Assembly: GCA_026770575.1 (NCBI GenBank)
Contig: MU657212.1
Coordinates: 51,422-97,437 of the forward strand
DNA length: 46,016 nt
Direction: 5' to 3'
DNA from: Pelagophyceae sp. CCMP2097
Lineage: Eukaryota > Sar > Pelagophyceae
Part shown: positions 10,415 to 18,914 of the stretch, piece by piece
Numbering within the stretch: the stretch's first letter is position 1
How the letters are laid out: each line of letters begins with the position of its first letter
Notes under the pieces: generated by a model
The model's input: the letters and a program-made list of their open reading frames with translations, nothing else
What the model was told of the DNA's origin: nothing
Database searches by the model: none
Program-made: the position numbers and the translations under genes

Positions 10415-11285
10415 CTATGCGTTTGGGTGGAAGATGCCGACGTGGACCGCAGGCTGCATCTCCGAGACGCTCGAAATCTCGCTAATCTCGTCGTCGTCGG
10501 CATGGAGGCCCGAGGCCTCCTTGGAGAGTCCCAGCATCGAGTTGAGCCTGCGGATGCAGCGCTTGACGAGCGCGTCGGTGCCGAGCCAGTGGCCCTGCTC
10601 GTCGACGGGGCTCTTCATGGCCGCGCAGGCGTCGATGACCGCATTGTCGACGTCGTCGGGCGAGAGGTCGTGGCCCTTTTCCAGCATGGCCGCGTGGACG
10701 AGGAGCGCCGCCTGCTTCTGCGCGTCTGCCACAAACGTCATCGGCGGCACTTCCGCCGCGACGCCTTTTGGCTTGTAGAGTGTGTAGCGGAAGACTACGG
10801 TGACGTCAAACGACGCTGGGCAGCCCTTTGGGTGGAGGAGGAGGACGTGGGCCTCTCGGTGCGCGACCTTCTTCGGGCCGTAGTTTCCCATGACGTGCCT
10901 CGCAAACTTGAACTTTTCCTGGTACGTCACCGGACGCTTCGTGTCGACCTAAAGCGCCAATTATACATCGGATGGAGGCTACGGAGCCGCATCGGGGAGA
11001 AAAGGTCGGTACCATGAGCAACTTGACTTCGTTCTTCAGGTTTGTCTCGAGCGGCACGAGCCGGTCGTCCGATTTGAGGAGGAACGTGTCCTCGCCGAAG
11101 ACCTGCTTCGCCGCCGACGTGGCGCTCTCGACGACGCGCGTGTAGTGCTTCTCCAGCTTGCCCACCATCTGAGGGTCGTTTTGGAACTGCACGAGGGGGA
11201 TCTTCCTCCTCTTCTTCCGCGAGGAGGAAAAGCCACGCAGCAGCGGCGATGCCCGCGGCCGCAACAGGCCGCCGAGGAGCAGCAT
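10415..11285 (-). CDS. Conserved-looking hypothetical protein, family not recognised
   Basis: Two exons (11285-11013 and 10948-10415) join in phase across a 64-nt GTACCG...TTTAG intron, giving 268 residues. The N-terminus (MLLLGGLLRPRASPLLRGFSSSRKKRRK) is hydrophobic then strongly basic and Ser-rich, and could be a mitochondrial or plastid presequence. The body is a normal globular mix without low complexity: DTFLLKSDDRLVPLETNLKN, then VTYQEKFKFARHVMGNYGPK, then FDVTVVFRYTLY. The C-terminal end is acidic and Ser-rich (DDDEISEISSVSEM). I recognise no catalytic motif or named domain. The start ATG at 11285 is the first Met of the open frame. The gene is flanked by an unassigned convergent region and, upstream, by repeat sequence. 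Confidence 0.65.
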
Positions 11286-11409
11286 CCTCCAAAGACCGGC
11301 GAGGCGAAGCCAGCGGCCCGGCCCCTCTGCACACTCAAAGGTTTCGCTTCCACACGCGTGTCACTGAACACACGTGCTCGCTAAAAACAAAACGCTACTT
11401 CTCAATGAA

Positions 11410-11442
11410 GTTGCTTGCTTAAAATCCACCCTGGGTGGGGCT
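11410..11442. repeat. Hairpin-bearing short repeat (partner at 18415-18454, inverted)
   Basis: GTTGCTTGCTTAAAATCCAC... is found again in reverse complement at 18415-18454, where it carries 7 extra bases. The core CCACCCTGGGTGG can fold on itself. It lies in the gap upstream of the GT32-like gene. The family is unknown. Confidence 0.65.
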
Positions 11443-11557
11443 GGCCCAATAGGGAGTTCTCATCTCGGAGAGCTCTTGTAGGAATTCCTAATAGTACGCA
11501 CTGTAGGATTCCTATCCTGATATCACCGCGTACCGCGGCGCGGCGCCGTGGGGGAGG

Positions 11558-13173
11558 ATGCGCTTCGGGCTGTTCCTGGCCGCGGTCGCCTGGGCCGAGG
11601 ACATTGGGCCGCCGCCGGACTTGGCGATTGCGGCGATTTGCGACCGCGTCGCAGCCGAGTTTGTAACCGCCGGAGGTGCGCCCCCCGCGGCCGCGCGCCG
11701 GCGACACACGCGGTGCACAAACAGGCCGCGGCCACGAAGGCGCCGTGCCGCGCGCGGTGCAGAAAGCCGCCAGCGCGTACAAGGCGGAGCGCGCGGCGGC
11801 GCCTTTTGCGCGCCTCCTTTCGCGCCTCCTTTCGCGCCTCTGCCGCTCTGCGCGCCCTTTTGCGGCGGCGCTCGCCGGTCGCCGACGGTCCCCGGCGCAG
11901 GATCTCAGCGCTGCCGATGCCGTGGCGTGACACGGCGACGCATGAGACGTTTGTTGCGCCGGAGGGGGAGGCGCGCATCCCAAACCTGGCGCATTGGGCC
12001 TGGCGGTCCGGCGACGCGGACTGGACGCTCGCGCTGAGCGTCATCATGGCGCGCGTCGTGCAGCGGCCCGGTCGCCTGCTGATGCACACGGGGCCCGTGG
12101 TATCGCCCCAAGCGACGTACACAAAACCGGCGACGGCCGCGGGCACCGAGGCGCACGCGTGCATCGCTGCGGCGGGCGTAGAGGAGGTGTACCACGCTTT
12201 TGACCCGACGCCGCAGCCCGACGGCAAGCACCCCTGGGCCGAGGTTTTGAAGAAAGGCGGCAAGCTGTCGAAGCAGACGTTCGCGCACGTGTCCGACGTC
12301 ATGCGCCTGCACACAATCGTCGAGTACGGCGGCGTCTACCTCGACCGCGATGCGTTTCTGCACGTGCCCGTGGATCACTACCGCTATTCACACGACGCCG
12401 TGCTCGGTTTGGAGATGGAGACGCACGAACGCGACCACGCGGCAAACTTTGGGTCCTTTATGGCCAAGAAGAATGCCACATTCTTCCGCCTTCTCTGGGA
12501 CGGCATGGGCAAGGAGGACTACGTCAACCTGAGCTACCGCTTCACCTGGGGCGGCTGGTCCCACGACTCGTGCAGGAAGTCGTTCGCGCTGGCTATGTGA
12601 GGCTTGAGGCATGAGGGTTTTAGTGTCAGTCGCCTCTGCCGCCGCTCCCGCCCTCGCAGGAAGCGACCCGCCGCCCCCGACCGGCCCTCTGCAGGAAGCG
12701 GCCCGACCTCGTCCACCTCGACGAGCGGCTCTACCAGTTCCCCTTCCCCGGCCAAAGCGAGGCGCGCGGTATGCGTGGGTCGTCAATTGTCCCGTGAGTG
12801 GCCCCTCGCCCTTCCGGGCCGGCGCCGCTGCGCACGTCGGCGGCGTAGGCCCGGGCTGCTCCGCGCGGCAAGGACGCACGAGGTTTTGCACATGTCCGGC
12901 TTTGAGTGGAACCAGGCCCGCACCGGGCAGCTGCGCGCCAAGCCATCCATCTGGGGCACCGTCGTCTGGCCAAACGTCCGGCGGGCGGTGCGTCCGCCGA
13001 TGCACCACGCCACATCCCACATGAAACCCACCTAGGCGCTGCGGGAACCGGCCCTCCCCCCGAGCGTGCTCAGGTGCGTCGACTGGCTAGAGTCCAAGCT
13101 CCTGGAACGAGGCTACCTCGACGAAGACGACCTCCGAGCCATCAACAACACCCAAACGCCGTCAGTCTCTTAG
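11558..13173 (+). CDS. GT32-like glycosyltransferase with DXD sugar-binding motif
   Basis: Five exons (11558-11675, 11909-12596, 12695-12793, 12873-12987, 13036-13173) sum to 385 residues with all phases consistent; introns are 233, 98, 79 and 48 nt. The N-terminus MRFGLFLAAVAWAEDIG is a signal peptide or anchor. The catalytic region starts with IPNLAHWAWR, the usual IPKxIHQxW-type strand of this superfamily. It then has SDVMRLHTIVEYGGVYLDRD, the hallmark of the DXD sugar-binding region (Gly_transf_sug, GT32), where LDRD supplies the metal/nucleotide-sugar acid pair. GLEMETHERDHAANFGSFMA and a closing HMSGFEWN follow. Such enzymes act in the Golgi or ER on glycoproteins or glycolipids; donor and acceptor cannot be told from sequence. 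The first intron has TTTCGCGCCTCC tandem repeats and its acceptor is less certain. The final exon converges on the REEP-like gene, with 105 bp between the stops. Confidence 0.8.
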
Positions 13174-13277
13174 AATCATACCCTCGTGGAGTACGTGGAG
13201 TCTCGAGCCCGGCCCGGTGAAAGCGGATGCATCAACAAAGGGTTTAGTAGCGGGACAGACACACACGCGCGTCGGCG

Positions 13278-15600
13278 TTAATCGAGGCACTTTGGATGGG
13301 AGCAGATCCACCAGTAAAAGACCTCTCGCACGAGGCGGTGCGCCCTCCTGTCGCAGGCTTTGCGGGCCACGCCGCCTAAAGTAGTTTCCTTGTGTTTCTT
13401 TGCACCAACACGTCTTCGTTCGGGGCGGGGGTTCCGCCACTGACGCTTGGATTGCGCCGCCTCGTTGAGCGCCGCGGCGACGGCCTGCGTGCAACTGCCG
13501 CGGAGGACGAGCGTCGACAGCGTCCCGGGCGCCGCGTCGTAGCGGATCGTGACCGTGTGCTGCGCTGCGACGACGGAGCGGACGTTTACGAGCCGGAGGC
13601 TCCCCGCGGCCGCCGCCAAATCGTCCTCCTCATCCTCCTCGGAGCTGCACGCCGAGCCTTCGTCGGAAAAGTTGCCAGAAGCGAGCTCCGGGAGGCTGCG
13701 CTTCGACCGCGGCGGCGGCCTCGCGGGGCCGGCGCCGCTGGCGGGCCGGTGCGCGCGGACGGGCTTCCACGTCAGCGTGGAGTCGTCGCCCTCGAGCCGC
13801 GCGACGCACGTCGTCCCGAGGAGCGCGAGCGTGACGCCAGTGTACCGCAGCGCCGTGGCCGCGCTGGCGTTGGCCGCGCGCAGCGCCGTGGCCGTGCCGA
13901 CGGCCATGGCCGCGCGCAGCGCCGTGGCCGTGCCGACGGCCGCGCGCGTCGGCGCCGGCGCGCGCGCCGCCGCCTCGGCCGGCGCTGGCGCACGCGTCGG
14001 CGCCTCGGCTGGCGCGGCGTGCTGCACGCAAAAGACGCCGCGCGGCCGCTTCCCGCAGTTCTTGCACACCGCGCCGTTCTTCGTGAGCGCGGGCCACGCG
14101 CGGGCCGCCGGCGATGGCACCGGCGGCGGCGCCCGGAACCCCGGCCGGGCCGGCGGCGGCGCCCGAAGCACTGGCCGGGCCGGCGGCGGCGACGCCCGAA
14201 GCCCCGGCCGGGCCGGCGGCGGTGCCCGAAGTCCCGGCCCGGCTGGCGGCGGCGACGCCCGAAGCCCCGGCCCGGCCGGTGGCGGCGCCCGAAACCCCGG
14301 CCGGGCCGGTGGCGGCGCCCGAGACGCTGACCGGCCGGCCGCGGGCACCGCCGCGGGGGCCGCCGCGGCCGACGTCGAGACGTGCCCCTGGCGCATGCCG
14401 AAAGGCGCCGCGCCGCCGGCAACGGGGACGACGGGCCCCGGCGCCTCGGCGGCGGGGCCCGGCGTCTGTCCTCGAGCGTCGCACGCTGGTCGTCTCGCGG
14501 GCGAGTCGGGTCGTCTCTCGGGCGAGTCGCCCAGCAGCGGCTGATGCGTGACCACGTCCGACCGCGGTTGGTGCGTGACCGCGCCCGCGACGCCGCCCAG
14601 CACAACTGCCGCTTCTCGAGGAGGAGGAGGTGCAGGAGGTGCGGGTGTGGGTGCGTCTCGGTCGTCGCTTCGCTCTGGTAAAGACGCCGGCTCGTCGTCG
14701 CGGAGCGTCGGCAGGACGTCGTCGGCAGAGTCCGCGGTCGCCTGCTCGTCGCCGGCGTCGCACAGCACCGCCGTGCCCACGAGCGCACCGCGGAGGTCGT
14801 CGCCGACGTCGTCGCCGGCGTCGACTACCGTCGCTTCACAGACGGCCCCGCCCTGGTTGTCGCACGTTTCCGCGACGGCCGTCGAAACGGCGTCGACGAC
14901 GCCGGCGGGCGAGCCCTGCGAATCCTTGTAGTCTCTCATCTTCGAACAGAGCTCGTCCGCCGCCCGCTGCGCGCCGGCGTACGCCTGCAGAATCAGCCAC
15001 GCCTCGTGCGCGTGGTCCCTTGCGAACGCGACGGCGGCGACCGTCGCCTGCGACGGCGATGAGTCGCGCAGCGAGCGCCGGGAGTCGCGCGTACGCACCG
15101 CCGAGAGGGCCTTGGCCGAGTGGCGCCGCGTCGCTGCTGCGGCGGCATCGAGGTGGGCCTCGATGAGCGCGTGCCTCGCGTCGATCCAGCCGCGGAGTTG
15201 GCGGGCCGCCCAGTCGGCGTTGTCGCGGTGCAAAAGCCACCGCGCGAAAAACAGGCCCAGCAACGACACGCCCAGCAGGCGGGCGTCGCTCGCCTCGGCG
15301 TCGACGAGCCACCTGCGCGGGCGCCAGTCCGGATCGCGTGGCGCCGCCGGCCCGGATCCCGTGGCTCGCCGGCCGCGCGCACCTCGTCACGGCGCCGACG
15401 GGCGAGACGGCGAGTACGCGCGCCGCGGCCCAGCTGGCCCAGTAGTTGAGCCACCGCTTTGTCGCTTCATTGTGCCGGCCGGCGGCCGCCTTGCCGTCAA
15501 AGGCTTGTGCGTGGCGCGCCGTCAGCACGGCAGGGACGACGACGGAGACAACGAGGCTCAAAGAGTCGACGACGACGGCGGCGCGCTGGATCGCGCTCAT
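13278..15600 (-). CDS. REEP/HVA22 (TB2/DP1) family membrane protein with long Pro-rich tail
   Basis: Two exons (15600-15383 and 15312-13278, 70-nt GTGCGC...GCGCAG intron) give 750 residues. The first 110 residues fit TB2/DP1/HVA22: a hydrophobic hairpin VVDSLSLVVSVVVPAVLTA, the family-typical TKRWLNYWASWAAARVL, then LLGVSLLGLFFARWLLH and the amphipathic RQLRGWIDARHALIEAHLDA. REEPs and HVA22 shape tubular ER. Usual length is about 150-200 residues, so about 600 residues here are an unusual extension. It is Ala/Asp-rich first. Then comes a tandem proline array with a unit near GLRAPPPARP at nt about 14110-14340, a small CKNCGKRPRGVFC cysteine motif (possible zinc ribbon, nt about 14030-14080), further Ala-rich repeats, an acidic SSEEDEEDD block and a basic C-terminus. 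In-frame introns hidden in the low-complexity part cannot be excluded. Confidence 0.7.
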
Positions 15601-15857
15601 CGTCGCGCGCGGTTGCGGCGGTCCGGGAGAGGGCTCAGCCCCGTCGAGCCGGCGTCGTACGAGTCGATCGTCGCGCCGGACGATCGACGGAAAAAATTCC
15701 CAACGATCGAGATAAAGTTTTGGGTTTTCTTGAAATCCATCGATTGTTCAGATCAAGAGTTTCCAATCTTTCGGGAAAGTTGCCTCTCGGGACGTTGCTG
15801 GCAAGAGAGGGGGCTATGGTGTGTAGCAAGGCAGATCGACCCTGGTCCCGTTCCGAG

Positions 15858-16405
15858 TCACCGACGGCAATTTACAATTGTAAAACGAGGCGAAGATTCG
15901 AACTTGTTTTTTTGTAAATAGCTCGTTGTTGCAACATACAACTCGTTGGGGAAAATATGAGGATTTCGATCCTTTTTATAAAACATGAAATATGAATTGT
16001 CAAAATTGAAAATAATAACAACTTTTCGCTCAAGTCCTTTAACTTGATGAAAAGTTGAAAAGATCATCTTACCCCTCAATACATCTGCGTCCAATATGCT
16101 ATCGTCTCCAATTGGGACAAAAATCGGAATATCCTTCAATTCAGTTTTGAGTCTGTTTTCAAGTCTCCGTATCGGACTATTTTCTGATTTAAGTGAAGGA
16201 GATAGAATAAAAATATCTTCCGGTTTATATCCTAAATCGAAATAAAACATTATTTCATCGAAAGCGCGATGTCCATAAGTGTCGCACATTATATATCTGG
16301 GCTTCAAATCGGTTTCTTTGTTTGAAATTATTCTTTTCTTGCCGAGCAAGCAATCGTTAATAAATTCGGACAGAAGAGCTTCTTTTTGAAAGCGACCCGA
16401 GGGCC
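15858..16405 (-). pseudogene. Truncated UvrD-like (superfamily 1) helicase fragment, giant-virus-like
   Basis: An AT-rich open frame stands out from GC-rich neighbours and uses A/T-ending codons throughout. It shows the C-terminal part of a superfamily 1 helicase: FINDCLLGKK, YIMCDTYGHRAFDEIMFYFD, FILSPSLKSENSPIRRLENR, then FSTFHQVKGLERKVVIIFNF, which corresponds to the UvrD/Rep 'TxHxxKGLE' motif V region. PNELYVATTS follows, the motif VI region with Ser where Arg is expected. There is no start ATG; coding sequence runs back to a breakpoint near 16405 at an AGGAATTCCT palindrome. The end reads out into host GC-rich sequence past 15885. The ATPase N-terminal half is missing, so it cannot be an active helicase. 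This composition and motif wording resemble helicases of nucleocytoplasmic large DNA viruses of algae; that origin is inferred. Confidence 0.65.
15873..15882. repeat. TACAATTGTA palindrome, copy 1
   Basis: A perfect 10-bp palindrome at the edge of the AT-rich helicase fragment. It is identical to copies at 16731, 18404 and 24664. Confidence 0.8.
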
Positions 16406-17013
16406 TAGGAATTCCTATGGAAGGATTATTATCATAATATACTCAAGCTGAAAGTTATCTAAATTTTAAGTGAGAGTCTGATGGGTTTTAAACTTACGAA
16501 ACTTACTGTATATTACGTAATTTATCATAATTTACCCTAAGAAAGGGTAACTTACTTTATAGAGGCGTCTTTAAATCCACTCTTATTGGCATATTTCAAA
16601 TAGTGAGAGCTCGTCGCCCGCCCCGGTGCTCCTTGCGAGATGTTCCGCGCCACGGTCCGCGTGGGCCTTGGCGCGCGCGCCCGGTTTGCGTTCCCCGTCG
16701 GCCTCAGCTTCTTCGGGACTTCAATTCCTCTACAATTGTAAGTAGAAATTATTTTTTACTGACCCGATTAGACTGCGAAAGTAGCGCGCTCTTCTCAAGC
16801 TCCACAGCCTCCGAGGTTCATGGCCCGCGGTGGGCTCGCCGTCGTGATGATAATTACATCTAGATTGTGGGCTTCGTTTTTTGGCGACTAAAGTAAATTA
16901 CTCTGGCTCAAAATGTAATTTATCATAACTTACCCAGTAAGTTACTGATAATTATTCATACGAAACTTACTTTTACCATCCATACCCGAGGCCTCGAGGG
17001 GCCGACGTTGCCG
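16406..17013. other. AT-rich repeat island with small GC-rich insert
   Basis: No gene. AT-rich flanks (16406-16600 and 16735-16985) surround about 130 bp of GC-rich sequence. The flanks share a 21-bp direct repeat with one mismatch, GTAATTTATCATAATTTACC at 16517-16537 and 16915-16935, and ACGAAACTTACT at 16496-16507 and 16960-16971. Small hairpins are present (CCCTAAGAAAGGG; AACTTACCCAGTAAGTT at 16927-16943). AAGCTGAAAGTTATCTAAAT at 16445 recurs near 45518. This looks like nested or decayed element sequence upstream of the MgtC-like gene. Confidence 0.55.
16731..16740. repeat. TACAATTGTA palindrome, copy 2
   Basis: Exact copy, at the junction where the small GC-rich insert meets AT-rich sequence. 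Confidence 0.8.
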
Positions 17014-18188
17014 ATGAATGCCGCGGCGCACTCGTACGGCTCCGCACCGATGCTGGACGCCGAGGACGTGCCGTCGCTGCACCGGCAGCCGTCGTTCCCC
17101 GTGCGCATCGCCGCGCGGCTCTCGTCACGCACGCCCTTCAAGCAGGGTGCGTCTCGCCCTCGCGTCTCGCCCTCTGCACGCGTTGCGCAAACAGGCGGCA
17201 GTTTCTTCTCGAACAAGGCGGGGTGGCACCAGCGGTGCGCGTACTCAATATTGTTCACGCTTTTCTTCGTCTTCCTCATCGTTGTGCTCTGCTCGCCGTT
17301 CATCGAGCCACAATGCCTGGCCCAAGACGTCAAGACACCCCAGGCGCCCTACAGCAACCAGCACTACGTCCGCCGCCGGCGTCCGCGAAAAGCCTGTCGT
17401 AACAGTCGCGCAAGCAAAGGGCCTCTTCGAGCGACGCCGCTCTGTGCAGGCTGCTGCACGGCCTCGCCCCTAGGTCCTCAGGTGCAAGGACGTGCGGTAC
17501 ACGCAGCTCTTGGGGCTGACGGCCCGCGAGTGCGACCTTGGCCGCAGGATGGTGTGCGTGCCGGACGCGTCGCGGCGGTCGCGCGCGCAGAGCGCTTTTT
17601 GTCAGGTTCGCGCTCGTGTGCGGCGGGGCCGTCGGCTTCGAGCGGCGGCGCGGCGACCGACCCGCGGGCATCCGGACCATGGCGCTGGTGGCGCTGGGGG
17701 CGTGCATCTTTACAATCACGTCCATCTTCGCCTTCCAGGACGGACCCATGTCGTGGGACTCGAGCCGCGTCGCGGCGGCCATCCCGTCCGGCGTCGGCTT
17801 CCTCGGCGCGGGGCTCATCTGGAAGCTCAAGGTGCGGCCCGAGCCGGACAGCCCGGAGCACGAGCAGATCCACGGCCTCACGACGGCGGCGAGCGCCTGG
17901 GTCGCCGCCGCCGTCGGCATCGCCTCGGGCGGCGGGCTCTACTTCGTGGCCGTCTTCGGCGTCATGGCGCTCCTCTCCATCCTCCGCTTCGGCCCGCGCA
18001 CGGCGGCGCACGTCGAGGCCGAGGGCCGCGGCTACGAGAGCGGCTACGACACGGGCGAAGAGGAGCTCAAAGTCGGCTTGGACGAGCCGCCCGTGGACGA
18101 CGCCGACAGCGCGCGGCGCGCGGCACCGCGCAGCTCCGACACGCACGCGAGCACGCCACGACATAAGTCCAACACCTACCACCCGTGA
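17014..18188 (+). CDS. MgtC/SapB-family membrane protein
   Basis: Four exons (17014-17146, 17195-17367, 17474-17553, 17606-18188; introns 48, 106 and 52 nt) give 322 residues with consistent phases. After a polar N-terminus and one membrane span (ILFTLFFVFLIVVLCSPFI) comes the MgtC/SapB core. It shows GGAVGFERRRGDRPAGIRT, LVALGACIFTITSIFAF, then RVAAAIPSGVGFLGAGLIW, and GLTTAASAWVAAAVGIASGG. The glycine-rich GxGFLGAG and GLTTAA blocks are the family signature. The C-terminus is hydrophilic. In bacteria MgtC is linked to growth at low magnesium, acid and membrane-potential control. Its role in algae is not established, so I only infer an inner-membrane or plastid/vacuole protein. The N-terminal extension is not part of the bacterial family. 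The start ATG at 17014 is preceded by AT-rich repeats. Confidence 0.8.
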
Positions 18189-18403
18189 ACAAAACGCCGG
18201 CGCCCGTCGCTCGCGCGAGCGCGGCGCACCGAACAAACCTTGCCTGAGGCACAGCTAAGAAAATGTGCTCTCACAGCTCGCCTCGCGGGGACCCACATTG
18301 TGTACCTCCGAGTCGGCGTGTTCTTTGGAGTCGCCCAGACTCTGTCCATCAACCTAGAAGCCTGACTTCGTTTCGAGGTTTATTGATATAGACCCCTACG
18401 GAC

Positions 18404-18413
18404 TACAATTGTA
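18404..18413. repeat. TACAATTGTA palindrome, copy 3
   Basis: Exact copy, directly beside the hairpin repeat at 18415-18454. Confidence 0.8.
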
Positions 18414-18414
18414 G

Positions 18415-18454
18415 AGCCCCACCCAGGGTGCAGGGTGGATTATAAGCAAGCAAC
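18415..18454. repeat. Hairpin-bearing short repeat, inverted partner of 11410-11442
   Basis: Reverse complement of the 11410-11442 copy, with 7 extra bases in the middle (a repeat of GCAGGGT). See the partner entry. Confidence 0.65.
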
Positions 18455-18914
18455 CATGCCGACGGTTGCCGTGCGTCGCCTCTGCCCGCACCGGGTCCAG
18501 CGCCCGGACCCCGCGCCGTCGCCGGGCGCGCCGACCTAGGGGGGCGCGTGCACCTGCACGGGACGTCGCGCAACGCGTCGAGGTTCGTGGACGCGTGCGA
18601 GGACACGGCCGCGGTGTCACCGCCGGTGTGCCCTCTCAACTTCACCGTGCGGGCGAGGACACGCGCGCCGCCGTCCGCGCGCCCGCACGAAGCCGCGCGA
18701 GAGGTGCGGCGAGCCCCATCGTTACGGTTCCGGAGTGTTCCAGCCGCGGGAAAGGGACCTCAGCCCACCTGAGGCGCAAAGATCCGGGGCTCGCCATGGG
18801 TATACGGGAGGATCGGCGCCCCCCCGCGCCGCGCACCCTCCCCACGGCTCTTAGAGGTCACAGTATCCGAGCCAGTGTTGTTAAGGTGCCTCTTTCCGCT
18901 TTCCGGCGCGCGGG

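Larger units (their letters stand above)
18189..18914. other. Intergenic with possible orphan exon
   Basis: 726 bp. A TACAATTGTA palindrome (18404-18413) abuts the inverted partner of the 11410 repeat (18415-18454). Next is a coding-like + strand patch at about 18540-18645, in the frame reading RVHLHGTSRNASRFVDACED and on to VCPLNFT. It is bounded by CCTAG acceptor-like and GTGCGG donor-like sites. I cannot attach it to a gene, so it may be a relic exon. The rest shows nothing clear. Confidence 0.3.

Noticed and set aside
9982..10503. 173-codon minus-strand frame downstream of the hypothetical gene
   Set aside because: Arg/Ser-rich with no motif, and it overlaps the better-supported C-terminal exon in another frame.
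11410..18454. A 7-kb transposon bounded by the inverted hairpin pair
   Set aside because: No transposase, no target duplication, and ordinary host genes lie inside. The pair is reported only as dispersed repeats.
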